Assembly: GCF_031143425.1 (NCBI RefSeq)
Contig: NC_090449.1
Coordinates: 780,960,684 to 781,024,683, forward strand
Direction: 5' to 3'
Source of the DNA: Pleurodeles waltl
Lineage: Eukaryota > Chordata > Amphibia > Caudata > Salamandridae
DNA length: 64,000 bases
Program-made: the position numbers and the translations under genes
Shown: in pieces, positions 23,628-34,744 of the stretch
Layout of the letters: each line of letters opens with the position of its first letter
How positions within the stretch are numbered: the stretch's first letter is position 1
The notes under the pieces: model-generated
Database searches by the model: none
What the model was told of the DNA's origin: nothing
What the model saw: the letters and a program-made list of their open reading frames with translations, nothing else

Positions 23628-24723
23628 TAGAGCTCTCCAACCTTTTCTATAGTGAGAGCTACTTCTTAGTAGTGAAAATCATAGGGAGTTGCAATCAACT
23701 TGTGCAGCGTTACCAGACACACCCAAGCCCAGCTTCATTGCCTCTAAGCCTAATGTCCACAAAGCCAGATACCATGGATTGAACAAAATGTTTGACTACG
23801 GACACTATGACAGGGCTGCCATGTATGTCGGTGACAGCATAGTCTTTGGGGGATATATGACGTTTGCTGATGAAAGGCATATATGTGTATGGGTGAATGA
23901 GAGCCTATGTCGTATGTTCTTGTGGCATAGGACATACATTTTGCCATATGTGGCATGATTACATACAAAATAGGAGAAATTTAAAGTGCAGAAAATTGTT
24001 CTGAGAAAATGTTCATGATATGGAAAAAAAATCTGCACTTTTCACTTCACACTTAAAAAAATATGCTTGTTTTTCAGTTATAAATATGACACTGTCTACC
24101 AGCCACTGGGGCCAAGAGGCCTGCTTTGAGTAAATGCAACACTTTGAAATGGGAGAAAATTACACTGAAGAGTTACGTTTACGTTCATATGGATTCCATA
24201 ATACTCATTATTTAAATTTAAATTTCTCTCATTTTAAAACAATGACTATTTTTCAGTTCTTAATATGGCACAGTGTCTACTGGCCACTAGGATCAAGAGG
24301 TCTGCTGTTTGTTAAAGCGACATTTTGAAAAGGGAGAAAATAAAAATAAAACGTTTGCTTAATTATGAAGCTAACTCTTCATTTTAATTGTCTCACATTT
24401 AAAATCATTCAGAAACAGCCTTTTGTTCTCACACTCCAATATCAAGTTGACAAGGACTTTTACTTTTTAAATACTTCAGTGGTTTAGTTCTTCACCTCTG
24501 TGCTCCATAATGGGTCATAAATCTGCCTCCAGCACTGCTCAATAACAAGCCCTGCTCTCTGCATCTTGAAGATAATAATGTGCAAATAAACACAGTTTTC
24601 CCTTAACTTCAAAAGGAAAGTGTGACCTGTGCTTATTAATAAATGAACTCAAAGCTGTGGGCTACTCTGAAGGTGTCTACTGCTACAAGTAGTTTGTGGT
24701 TGACTGGTGATTGGAGACACCTG
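23628..24723. mobile_element. Non-autonomous hAT-type DNA transposon, perfect 8-bp TSD
   Basis: 1,096-bp element. The left end tagagctctccaa (23628-23640) and right end ttggagacacctg (24711-24723) are inverted copies of the (C/T)AGnnnTCTCCAA type common in hAT elements. ATCTAGAG occurs exactly on both sides (23620-23627 and 24724-24731), an 8-bp duplication as expected for hAT. No transposase ORF is present. It sits exactly where the DIRS copy ends. Confidence 0.87.
24066..24355. repeat. Internal tandem duplication of about 180 bp in the hAT element
   Basis: The words tttttcagtt-taaatatg-cac-tgtctac-ggccac and the following aagaggcctgct...gggagaaaat occur twice, starting near 24070 and 24250. 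The units have diverged by substitutions and small indels. Confidence 0.7.
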
Positions 24724-24731
24724 ATCTAGAG

Positions 24732-26248
24732 GAATATAGACAAAAGCTGCAAATTTTTACAACTGTTGTGTAAGGGGAGAATTAAAAAGCAAAGTTGGTG
24801 TAATGTTTGTTGATTCCCAGAGTCACCAGAGGGAGGACTAAGGATGCTGTTTTTCATATTAAATCTTTTGCATTATATCGACATTAACGTGTGCACATGC
24901 CATTGAATTAACTGTGTATTATTCACGTTAAGATTGACCATAGCTGACGTAGGCCTGTGTGTAAAATGGCTAACGGTTGGTTATCATCTATCTTCACATC
25001 AGATGTATTTCTTTATTTTAGGAGAATCTTACTCTACATTTACAATTATGATGTGGTCTTTCTTTCTCAACTGAAATGCTTTATTTAACATTAGAACTGT
25101 AGAATGTGTTAACAAGCTGTTTCAGTGCTCCTGCAGAGTACGGGCTGGTCAAAGGTATTTTGTTATGTTGCCGATAACTAAGGTTGAAGTTCGTTTAGAG
25201 GAACCTTATTGTAAATGATCCTGAGAAAATATTGGGTGATTATCACTGTGTGCCTTAACCTGATTAGAGAGTTTTATGGGAACCATGTATAGGTGTATCC
25301 AATGTTAGAATTAGGTGTATTATGCTAGAACAGAGTAAAATACAGCTCAGCCATATACTTCAGACATGCTTTTTCCACTTTGAGACAACTTAAAGCAGAA
25401 TAGTGTGCTCTCTTTATCGGAGAATCGATAAGAAAACGTTATGCTTATTTATCCTCTCATTTATCCGACTTTGACTGATTACAACTTCATAATTACTAAA
25501 TGCATTCATGTTTTAACACTAACTTGATGATTTTGGATTTGGCACACCTTTATTAACCTTTAATAAACTTTATGTTTTGAAAGCATAACCACTCTGTCTT
25601 CCTTGTGGAGCCTTATGTGCTTCACTTTATTTAGATGTATTGATTTGATGCCTGGCCTCATTTGTGGATTTCAATTAACCAGACAGCACTTTACGCACCC
25701 AGGATTTGCAAGAGGAAAAGCACTACAACAGCATATCGAAGGAAATCTCAGGGAAAATCTGCCATTTCTGTGATGTGCTTTCGCTTACCTAGTACTGAGA
25801 ACAAAAGCCTGAATAGACTTGTGATATCTCACAGCGTTCTACAAAACCTTAAAAAAAATAGAAGCTCACCTATCCCATTATGTATCGTCCATAAATGGAT
25901 GGGTGGGCAGGAACAGGACAATGCGTAATGGGTTCTCAGCAGCTGATAAGGGGTTAGCCACAGAGACTTCTTCTAAATGGTTGACAGCAGCACTACTAAA
26001 CTAGATGTGGTAAAAGTAATTCTAATTGGCTACCCTCAAATAATCAAAATGTGTCAAGCAAACAATAGAGAGCCTGGGCCTCCCCAAACACTTTTGCAGT
26101 CTTAGAGATGGGGCAGTATGAACAAGAGTGGTTTCCGGTGTTATGGCAAAGCAAAAGGCCTTTTTTTCTTGTCAGCTTGCCAAGCAGATATGGATGTGTT
26201 TTTAGCTGAATCTGCCCCGTAAGCAAACAACTAGCATTGCATTCTGCT
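24732..26248. other. AT-rich intronic sequence, nothing recognised
   Basis: No exon, repeat boundary or long ORF of note was identified. The open frame at 25662-25928 lacks homology or splice signals. Confidence 0.5.
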
Positions 26249-26544
26249 TTAACCCCTTTGCGGCCAAGGACGTACCCGGAACCTTTACGTCCTTGGACCT
26301 GCTCATTGGGGGAGAACTAGCGCTCCCCCCATGAGCCTCGCCTCTACGCACCCAGGACAAGGGTGGAAGGGAAATCAGATGCTGCCCCCAGCGCATTGGA
26401 AGCTGAGCCTCCAGCGTGGATCGGAAGAGAAATGCTTTAGCATTTCTCCTTCTATCACGTGGAGGGGGCAAGAGAGAGAAAAGCCTTTCTTTTCCTTTGA
26501 TGTCTCTCTCAACATGCAATCGGGCAGCAGAAATGCCCACTAGA

Positions 26545-27735
26545 CACCAAGGAGTTTTTTTTTGTATTTGTGATTAAGGGGAGCAGCCCCTTGGGCAAGG
26601 GCCGCTTCTTGGGGGGGAAATCATTTCAAGGCCTTTCCTGCCACCAATGTGGGGAAGAAACCACTCAACACCAGGGATTTCTTTTTTTTCTTTTTAGATG
26701 TGAGGAGCGACCCCTGGAGGCAAAATTAACTTTAACCCATTTCTGCCCCCCTTGGGGGCAGATCGGCCTATTTTTATTTTTATTAGGCCAATCTGCCCCC
26801 AAAACCACTAGACACCAGGGATTTTTTTTTTTAGGTCAGTTTCACGTGAAGGGAGCGACCCCTTAGGCAAGGGTCCCTCAACTGGTGGGGGCAATTTGTT
26901 TTAGGCCATTCCTTCCTATTGTAATTAGGCCGATCAGTCCCCAGGGGTGGCAGAAGCCTTCAGGCACCAGGGATAAAAAAAATTTCGGTGGGGAGCGACC
27001 CCTTGGGCAAGGGTTGCTCCCCTGGGGGGAAAAATCTTTTTAGGCCATTTCTGCCTCCCTTGGGGACAGATCGGCCTATTTTTATTAGGCTAAATCTGCC
27101 CCCAAAGGGACAGAAACCACTAGACACCAGGGATTTTTTTTGGGTGTCAATTTCATGCAAGGAGGGTGACCCCTTAGGCAAGGGTCGTTCCCCTGGAGGG
27201 CAAATTTATTTTAGGCCATTTCTGCCCCCATATGGGGGCTGAAACCACTAGGCACCAGGGATTTCTTTTCTTGCACCAATTTCACACACGAGGAGCGACC
27301 CCTTAGGCAAGGGTTGCTCCCATGTGGGGACACATTTATTTTAGGCCATTTCTGCCCCCCGTGGGGGCAGATCAGCCTATTTCTATTAGGGGGGGGCAGA
27401 AACCACTCTGGCACCAGGGATTGGTTTGTGTGTGTATGTGTGCATTTTGTTACGGGGGCAACCCCTTGAGCAAGGGTTGCTCCCCATGGGGGCCCATTAC
27501 TTTTACCCATATATGCCCCCTGTGGGGCAGATCGGCCAATTTTTTGAAGGCCCACCTGCCCCCAAGGGGGACAGAAGCCCACCAGGGAAAAAAACAAGAA
27601 GGTGGGGGTATAGACATACCCCCACCCCAAATAAATGGGGCCAAAGTTGTTCTGACCACCGGTGGGCAGATAGGGCAATTACCTCTCAATCCACTCCCCG
27701 AGGGGGTGGGCAGAAAGCCTACTAGATGCCAGGGA
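26545..27735. repeat. Tandem GC-rich repeat, about 9 units of 125-167 bp
   Basis: The word accaggga, usually preceded by cactagac or similar, recurs near 26543, 26668, 26808, 26960, 27122, 27249, 27410, 27577 and 27722. Each unit contains gagcgaccccttgggcaagg and a hairpin-forming pair ttgggggcagatcggcc / ggccaatctgcccccaa. Open frames in all six phases here are by-products of the repeat. Confidence 0.88.
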
Positions 27736-28029
27736 ATAAAAAAAAATATATATATATATATAGTGGGGTGGTGGCTACCAACCAGTATGGGTATGGTTAT
27801 GCCCCCGCCCCAACTGAAGGGGGTAACAGTCTTTCAGCTCTCCCATGCACACTAAAACATTGTATACCACGTCAAGCAACAGGGCATTTGATTATTTTGG
27901 GTTTTGTATTTACATTTGGGCCATGAGAGCTTGTCTAACTCAAAACTGTCCCACTTGGAATGGTGAGGGCTGCACTTTTTGGACTTTGGGATGCTGCCAT
28001 GAAGAAATATCCACAAGACCTAGACACAC

Positions 28030-29160
28030 CTTAAAACTAAGCACCTGAGTGAGTCCAGGGTGGTGTGCTTCACATACACCCTGCACCATTTTCTTACCCA
28101 CAAGGCCCTGCAAGCCTCCAACTTTGCTGGAAATCACACATTGATCCCACATTTTTGTGATGGAACCTTCCGGAATTTGCAGGAATCCACAAATTTCCTA
28201 CCACCCAGCATTGTTGCATCTATACCGATAAAAATTCTGCCCCGCTTGTCAGCCTAAAAATTTTTGTTTTCAAACTGCCCTTTTGGACCCGCTTTGGTTC
28301 CCACTCAATTTCGACATGTTTTTAACTCTTCCCTGCCACAGGCACTTGGCCCACCTACACAAGTGGTATCATTTTGTACCGGGAGACTGAGGGGAATGTT
28401 GTGTGGTAGGAAATTTGTCTTGGTGCGCTGATCCCACATAGAAATGTAGGGAAAATGTGATTATGTAGTTAAATTTGAGGTTTGCTGAGGATTCTGGGTA
28501 AGAAAACACTGGCCGATCCACACAAGTCACATCTCCCTGGACTCTCTCGGGTGTCTAGTTTGCAGAAATGTTTGTGTTTGAAAGGTTTCCCTATATGGCT
28601 GCTGAGCCCAGGACCAAAAACGCAGGTGCCCCTCTCGCCCCTACAAAAACAGGTAGTTTTGTATTTGATAATTTTGATGTGTCCACATAGTGTTTTGGGG
28701 CCTTTCCTTTTGCGGGCACTAGGTCTGCCCACACAGGCGAGGTACCATTTTTATCAGGAGACTTGGGGGAATGCTGGGTGGAAGGAAATGTGTGTCTCCT
28801 CTTAGATTCCAGAACTTTCTATCACCGAAATGTGAGGGAAAATGTGTTTTTTTTTTTGCCAAATGTTGAGGCTTGCAAAGGATTCTGGGTAACAGATCCG
28901 GGTGAGAGCCCCACAAGTCACCTCATCTTGGATTCCCTCAGGTGTCTAGTTTTCACAAATACACAGGTTTGGTAAGTTTCCTTAGGTGCCGGCTGAGCTA
29001 GATGCCAAAATCCACATCTAGGCACTTCGCAAAAAACACGTCAGATTTCAATGTAAAAATGTGATGTGTCCATGTTGCGTTTCCTGTTGCAGGCACTAGA
29101 CCTACCCACACAATTGAGGTACCATTTTTATTAGGAGACTTAGGGGAACACAGAATAGAA
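28030..29160. repeat. Array of 375-bp units with one inverted unit (copy 1)
   Basis: Three direct units are marked by gggagact near 28383, 28758 and 29135 (spacing 375 and 377). Each has the blocks ttctgggtaa, gtctagttt, ggcactaggcctacccacac and gaggtaccatttttat. The first segment, about 28030-28250, carries the same blocks in reverse complement (acccacaaggccctgcaa, ggaatccacaaatttcctaccaccc), so the array opens with a head-to-head inversion. Confidence 0.8.
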
Positions 29161-30076
29161 TAACAGGTGTTATTACCCCTTGTCTTTCTCTACATTTTTC
29201 CTTCCAAATGGAAGACAGTGTGTAAAAAAGATGTCTATTTGAGAAATGCACTGTAATTCACATGCTAATATGGGGACCCCGGAATTCAGAAATGTGCGAA
29301 TAGCCACTGCTTCTCAACACCTTATCTTGTGCCCTTTTTGGAAATACAAAGGTTTCCTTGATACCTATTTTTCAATTTTTATATTTCAGCAAATGAATTG
29401 CTGTATACCCGGTATACAATGAAAACCCATTGCAAGGTGCAGCTCATTTTTTGGCTCTGGGTACCCAGGGTTCTTGATGAACCTACAAGCCCTATATATC
29501 CCTGCAACCAGAAGAGTCCAACAGACGTAACAGTATATTTCTTTAAAAAAATCTGACATCGCGGGAAAAAGAGTAAAAAGTGGAAAAAAATGGCCGTTTT
29601 TTTTAGCTCAATTTCGATCTTTTTTTTTTATTTCAGCTGTTGTTTTCTGTAGGAAAACCTTGTAGGATCTTCACAAATGACCCCCTACTGAATTCAGAAT
29701 TTTGTCTATTTTTCAGAAATATTTAGCTTTCTGGGATCCAGCATTGGTGTCACACCCATTTCTGTCAATAACTGGAAGGAGGCTAAAAGCACAAAATATA
29801 GTAATAAAAATGGGGTATGTCCCAGTAAAATGCCCCAATTGTGTTTGAAAACTAAATTTTCACTGATTTTTGGCTAATTTCTTGGTCTCCTCCAAGAGAA
29901 CCCACAAACTCTGCATACTTCTAGAATCCCTAGGATGTTGGAAAAAAAGGACGCAAATTTGGCGTGGGTAGCTTATGTGGACAAAAAGTTAAGCGGGCCT
30001 AGGCGCGAACTGCCCCAGCCAGCCAAAAAAAGGCCTGGCACCTGAGGGGGAAAAGGCCTGGCAGTGAAGAGGTTAA

Positions 30077-30756
30077 AAACGTGCGTGCAATCTGCCACTT
30101 TCAAAATTCGGTGAAAATGTAGCACACTGGTGTGTAAGTACTGCTCTTTGAGAACACTTAATACATACGTTTACAGCATGAGTTCGGGGTGCAGCTCGAT
30201 TTGTATGCACTAATATGCTACTGTCAAGAAACTGTTACCCCTGCTACGATGACCCTCATTCATTCTGGCAAACGTATGGTTTCAATGCTCTGTAACATTG
30301 CTGGGTGTGCAAGAATACCAAAGAGGCAAGTTGTTTCTATGTGTCCCCTTCACCGTACAATACCCTAGATCACGCAAATAATATCTAGGTGCTTGGTACA
30401 CTCATAAAATACTTTACCCAAGAACTGCCCCTTGAAATGCTCTCATGTAAAGTATTTGTCAAAAGGTGACGACAACTATTTTGCCATGTATCTACAAAAG
30501 ATTGTGCCCACACAATACAAAAATACTATATTTTATGCTGTTTGCATATGTAACTGTCTCCGGATACAAATAATTATGCAAACAAAATAAGTTAATAATA
30601 TGATGTTTAGTGAAGATACCAAATTTTGCAGAGCCCTCTGGGGAAAACCGGTGATTAAAAGTATCAATGTTATTAAAGAAATATATTATCAAACATTCAC
30701 AGCTTCGGTATAAGCGTGGATAGCACAAATGTAATTCATCATGGGAGCAATGTTAC
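30077..30756. other. Intron sequence downstream of the 123-bp ORP exon
   Basis: Part of the large intron that follows exon 30757-30879 on the minus strand. AT-rich; no repeat or exon recognised. Confidence 0.5.
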
Positions 30757-30879
30757 CTAAAAAATCGAGGTTGGTGCTCCAAGTTATTTTCTTCCAATTC
30801 CTTTCGCCTTTCCCTTTGCTGCTGTTCAATTCTTTGTTTTTGTATTTCAGCACTCTCGATATCCCCTTCTTCTAGAAAC
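30757..30879 (-). CDS. Exon of an oxysterol-binding-protein-related (ORP/OSBPL) gene, C-terminal part of lipid-binding domain
   Basis: Minus-strand 123-bp exon. The acceptor ends ...tttttcttgtag at 30880; the donor is AG|GTAACA starting at 30756. It contributes one base, 40 codons and two bases. The codons read [32 protein letters not shown] and LEHQPRFF. This is the charged helix and PRFF segment at the C-terminus of the ORP ligand-binding domain, a sterol/phosphoinositide exchange module at membrane contact sites. Phase fits the upstream exon 62694-62820 exactly: AG + G gives Arg. The sequence is most like the ORP3/6/7 group by my recollection; I cannot choose the paralogue. The open frame continues past both splice signals only briefly. 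Confidence in a real exon is high. Confidence 0.92.
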
Positions 30880-31995
30880 CTACAAGAAAAAATACTGATC
30901 TTAATGGGAAACATACATCATGTCATTACCGCAAGGGATGTTTTGTGACAAAAATAGCTTGTACTGCTCTTTTAACACGGAGATACTCGATCGGTATAAA
31001 GCTCAGGTGCGTCATAACCCAACCCCTCTCCCCCACCCCAACCTTACCAGCTAGAGCGGGTGTAGGATTATTTAAAGCTCCACCCCACCCGCAACTCGTA
31101 GGCAAAGGCTCATAATTAATGTTGTAATGGAGTTCAGTATCAATTTGACATCAAGCAGAGTTGGTGAATGAGTGGGTAGAGATTAGTGAGAGGGTCAATG
31201 GATGGATAGATTGAGAGGTGAAAGGATAGGAGAGGTGAAAGGATGACAGAATAAAAGGATGGATACATGGTGAATGAATGAACAGATGAAAGTATGGCAG
31301 GGTAAACGGATCGATAGGTGGATGGACAGGTGAAAAAATTGCAGAGTAAGGGATGGAAGGTCGAGTGGGTGAAAAGATGAGTGAATGAATGACAGAGTGG
31401 ATGTATGCTTGATGAATGGCAGAATGGATGCAGAGATGGGGATGTGGAACAAATTGATTAATGTAGGAAAGAATGGCTGACAGAAGGTAAGGGTGAAATA
31501 GTGATTATCAGTGGGTGGATGGAAGGATGAATGGGTAGATGTTTGAACCGAAGAGACAAGGGAGCTCTTCTGGAGAGAGTTGGGCTCACTTGCTTTGCTT
31601 GCTTGGTGCCAAAACTTTAGTTCAAACTGGGGGGGGGGGAGGGTTGTGGGGGTATTTACATTTTCTGGCTATTCCTTTGTTGGAGGCGGTATGTTCTAGA
31701 TGGCTAAAGCAGGGCCCCACCCAGGCAAAACCCGCCACTCCAGTCAAGTGTGGGTGATTACATTCACTGTATAACCTGTGCACAGGGCAATCAGGCTTAC
31801 CACAGAGGCAAGGTGCAAAGGAAAGACATCACTTCCCCGCCACAGCCACAATGTGCAGCACAAACAAGACTTCACACACAGTGTATGTATAAAAAGATTG
31901 CATTCAACACACGCTGTCAACATAGCACGATTATAATGTATCTCTGGGCACATATCCCAATTAGAAATAAAAGTCACAATATGAGGCCAACTGTG
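30880..31995. other. Intron sequence upstream of the 123-bp ORP exon
   Basis: Includes the polypyrimidine/acceptor region directly above 30880, a C-rich stretch at 31020-31090, a GATG-type microsatellite, and a G-run at 31630-31641. No other exon was recognised. Confidence 0.5.
31155..31545. repeat. Degenerate GATG/GAATG/AGGTGAAAGGATG minisatellite
   Basis: About 390 bp made almost only of gatgg, gaatg, ggtgaaaggatg and gatagat words. Open frames through it (for example the Ser/His-rich minus frame) are repeat artefacts. Confidence 0.9.
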
Positions 31996-32037
31996 TTAAC
32001 CTCTTAAATGCCAGTGGCCGACACCAGGAAGGGCATT

Positions 32038-32656
32038 AATAAATCCTCGGGTGCGTCGCACCCGAGGATTTATTTTTTATTTTTTCCCCCCCCCCGGGAG
32101 ACACGGAAGCTACCGTGTCTCCCCCCGCCCCCCACCCGCCCCTTTGTGACGTCAGCGCGCCGCGAGGCGCGCTGACGTTGCAAAGGTGTTTTCCCCATGA
32201 AAGCAGGAAGCAGCCTTGCGGCCGCTTCCTGCTTTCATGGGGAAAACGGCCTTTTTCACGTTCGGGAAGGCCTCGTAAGAAAGGGGAGAGTCTCCCCTTT
32301 CTTACGAGGCCTTCCTGAAAGTGTTTCCTGGCCCCCGGTCGCAGCTGTGCTGCGATAGGGGGCCAGGAAACACTTTCAGGTTTCCTGGCTCCCCCGATCG
32401 CAGCACAGCTGCGATCGGGGGGGTCAGGAAACATTTTGAAAAGGCCTCGTAAGAAAGGGGAGACTCTCCCCTTTCTTACGAGGCCTTCTGAAACTGTTTC
32501 TGGCCCCCGATCGCAGCTGTGCTGCGATCGGGGGCCAGAAACAGTTTCAGAAGGCCTCGTAAGAAAGGGGAGAGTCTCCCCTTTCTTATGAGGCCTTCTG
32601 AAACGGTTTCCTGGCCCCCGATCGCAGCACAGCTGCGATCGGGGGCCAGGAAACCC
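32038..32656. repeat. Tandem array of near-perfect palindromes
   Basis: Starts with an 18-bp-arm hairpin and 1-base loop (32038-32055 / 32057-32074). It continues with cgcgcc/ggcgcg and ccatgaaagcaggaagc inverted pairs, then alternating palindromes built on ggcctcgtaagaaaggggag and gcccccgatcgcagc. One has 30-bp perfect arms and a 3-base loop (32488-32517 / 32521-32550). The modules themselves mirror about 32519, giving an imperfect palindrome with arms of roughly 138 bp from about 32379 to 32656. No coding function is apparent; the long minus-strand open frame here (207 codons) results from the palindromes. Confidence 0.93.
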
Positions 32657-32763
32657 CACTAGACACCAGGGATTTCACTTTTGGGGGGCAGCCCCCCCCC
32701 GGAAAACGGGCCGCCCCCCCCCGGATAATTTTCCTAAAAAAATAAAAAGGCAGGTGCCCCCTG

Positions 32764-32964
32764 GGGAGGGGGGGGGGGCGCGATCGCGCCCCCCCCCCCC
32801 AGGGGATTTTTTTTTTTTTTCAAAAAAAAAATTAAATTAAAAAAAAAATGAAATGACAGGGGGTCGCCCGTGGGCAGGGTGACCCCCTGTGGGGGCAATT
32901 TTTTTTTTAGATGTTGTAGGGTTTCCCTGGGGGCCATTTTGGCCCCCAAGGAAACCATACAACA
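32764..32964. repeat. Homopolymer-rich inverted repeats
   Basis: A G-run meeting a C-run through gcgcgatcgcgc (about 32764-32803), then a T-run followed by an A-run (about 32806-32850), then tgttgtagggtttccctggg / ccaaggaaaccatacaaca (32912-32964). Each can fold back on itself. Run lengths in such tracts are prone to sequencing error. Confidence 0.8.
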
Positions 32965-32972
32965 ACTAAAAA

Positions 32973-33091
32973 AAAATATATGTATATATCTATATATATA
33001 TATCTATGTAGATAGATATATCTAGGTACATGGATATATCTATAGATATATCTATGTAGATATATATTTATATATATATATATATAGGTAG
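32973..33091. repeat. TA/TATC microsatellite
   Basis: Composed of tatatatc, tagatata and tatgtaga words directly abutting the 3' end of the minus-strand L2 fragment. L2-type LINEs end in short tandem repeats, so this may have grown from the element tail. Confidence 0.85.
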
Positions 33092-33918
33092 ATCTGTATC
33101 AAAGAGATTTATAAAGCGCGCTACTCACCTGTGAGGGTCTCAAGGCGCTGGGGGGGGGACGGGGGGGAGGGAAAGGGGCTAGGAGGTTCACTGTTCAAAA
33201 AGCCAGGTTTTGAGGCCCTTCCTGAAAAGAAGTAGGTTTTGGGTCTTGCGAATGTGGGTTGTGAGTGCGTTCCATGTTTTGGGTGCAATGTAGGAGAAGG
33301 ATCTGCCCCCGGTGGTGGTGTGTTTGATGCGGGGGTCAGAGGCGAGAGAGAGGTCAGCTGAACGGACGTTTCGTGTGGGGGTGTGGAAGGTGACTCTCGT
33401 TGAGGTAGTCAGGGCCTGTGTTGTGGAGTGATTTGTGTGTGAGGATGAGGATCTTGAAGGTGATCCTTTTGTCAATGGGGAGCCAGTGGAGGGATTTGAG
33501 GTGTGGAGAGATGTGTTCGTGTCGGTGGAGGTCGAGGATGAGTCGTGCTGCTGAGTTCTGGATGCGTGTAGTTTGCACTTGAGTTTTAGAGTGGTGCCGG
33601 CGTAGAGGGCGTTTCTGTAATCAAGCCTGCTGCTGATGAGTGCGTGAGTGACAGTTTTTCTGGTCTCTGTGGGGATCCATTTTAATGTTTTTCAGTATAC
33701 GGAGTTTGTTGAAGCATGAGGAGGTAAGAGCGTTGATTTGTTGGGTCATAGAGAGGGAGGAGTCTAGGATGATGCTGAGGTTGCGTGCGTAGTTGGCGGG
33801 GGTGGGTGCAGGGCCTAGCGTGGTGGGCCACCATGGGGGGTCCCAGGTTTTTTTGGTGAGGGCCAAAGAGGATTATTTCGGTTTTGCTTGAGTTGAGTTT
33901 CAGGTGGTTGGCTGTCAT
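33092..33918 (-). mobile_element. 5'-truncated L2-clade LINE fragment
   Basis: Minus-strand reading gives the end of an L2-type ORF2. First comes the RT thumb (WMTANHLKLNSSKTEIILFG at about 33918-33860, NLSIILDSSLSMTQQINALTSS further on). Then RIQNSAARLILDLHRHEHIS and LKSLHWLPIDKRITFKIL appear at 33578-33430, and FSYIAPKTWNALTTHIR with KGLKTWLF ends near 33190. The 3' UTR has the typical gcgctttataaat words and ends at the microsatellite. At least two frameshifts are present. It is inserted in the TTAA element copy 2, so it is younger than that element. Confidence 0.85.
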
Positions 33919-34370
33919 ATATACATCACTTTTGTCAATATGTGTGTGGTTTCCCTGGGGGGAAAAGGGTCCGACTTGTCTAGTGGCAGTTTTAGTGCCA
34001 TAAAGAAGCGCAGAAGGTTTATATGCCTACTGCAAAGAGCACATCTGTATTTTATGTAAATAGCTGAGTACATTAGTAAAGTCTATGGAGAGATGAAGGG
34101 CACTTTTGCTGGGTGGTAATGAGGGAATCCGAGGAGGAGGGAGTGGGAGCACCAATAATGATTGTTGGACTGGGCGCAGGAGGTGCTAAAGACTGTGACG
34201 AATGGTATGTGACAAGGTGTTTTTTGAGTGTCTTGAAAGTACGTGCTGATTGAGGGAAGAAGCGCAGGTAAGGTGGCCTCTACTGTTGCACGTATCTCAC
34301 ACACACCAGCGATTTTGTGACTGTCTACGTAGGCTAGTGTTTTAGAGCAACAGTTTAGCCAATAGCAGAG
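33919..34370. other. Interior of TTAA element copy 2, non-coding
   Basis: Sequence between the L2 insertion and the possible transposase start. It has no counterpart in copy 1 that I could recognise and may be the 5' flank of the ancestral transposase gene. Nothing else is visible. Confidence 0.4.
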
Positions 34371-34725
34371 ATGGCATCTTGATGGATGACTGCTGCCTGC
34401 ACTCGGGTTATAGAGGACCGCTCTGACATAGGATCAGAGACTGAGACATCAGATACTGAGACAGCATCTGAGGGATAGGACAATGGCGCAGACTCTGGGA
34501 GTGATTTTTCAGTCAGAGGAGTCCCATTCGAAAACTCCTCTTCCAGTACATAATGAGGGAGGTGATGAGGACAGTCCTGCTGTCCCTTCGCAAGCTGTTC
34601 GTGCAACTGGGTAATAGTGGGTTAGGCCAACCCAGAGAGCAGGTGAATGCGGCGACAAGCAGAGAGAGAGTGCTCTCTTGGGAGCTCACCAATTTAGTTC
34701 AGCCCCAAATTCCACCACCCAAATC
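34371..34725 (+). pseudogene. Possible piggyBac transposase N-terminus relic
   Basis: From ATG at 34371 the frame (stops at 34380-34382 and 34476-34478) reads TRVIEDRSDIGSETETSDTE, then TASEG, then DNGADSGSDFSVRGVPFENS. This is an acidic Ser/Asp/Glu-rich leader of the kind that begins piggyBac transposases. After a frameshift near 34550 it continues ATSRERVLSWELTNLVQPQI, resembling the segment just before the DDE core. The sequence then jumps into the tandem repeat. TTAA ends and this leader support the same superfamily, but no catalytic residue is retained, so the call is tentative. Confidence 0.45.
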
Positions 34726-34744
34726 ATATTGTGGAGACATCAAA

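Larger units (their letters stand above)
26249..30076. mobile_element. TTAA-target (piggyBac-like) non-autonomous element, copy 1
   Basis: 3.8-kb element between TTAA at 26249-26252 and TTAA at 30073-30076. The left terminus reads ttaacccctttgcggcca; the right reads tggcagtgaagaggttaa, an imperfect inverted copy. TTAA duplication with CCY-starting termini is the pattern of piggyBac (Kolobok also uses TTAA). The left subterminal region holds a hairpin (ccaaggacgta / tacgtccttgg). Most of the interior is two repeat arrays. No transposase is visible. It is closely related to the larger copy at 31996-37426 in the same orientation, especially from 28030 to the right end. Confidence 0.75.

Noticed and set aside
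26545..27735. CRISPR-like array of regularly spaced repeats
   Set aside because: The repeated part makes up nearly the whole unit, there are no unique spacers, and the context is a vertebrate transposon.
27211..27855. Long open frames on both strands (155 and 177 codons)
   Set aside because: They track the 125-167-bp GC-rich tandem repeat and repeat the same peptide words.
1..30756. Terminal coding exon of the ORP gene
   Set aside because: I looked on the minus strand for the expected C-terminal residues followed by a stop and found no convincing match, so it is either outside the window or too diverged to see by eye.
31195..31452. Ser/His-rich minus-strand open frame
   Set aside because: Generated by the GATG minisatellite.
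32036..32659. 207-codon minus-strand open frame
   Set aside because: It runs through stacked palindromes, so its translation is a repeat artefact; there is no domain or start context.
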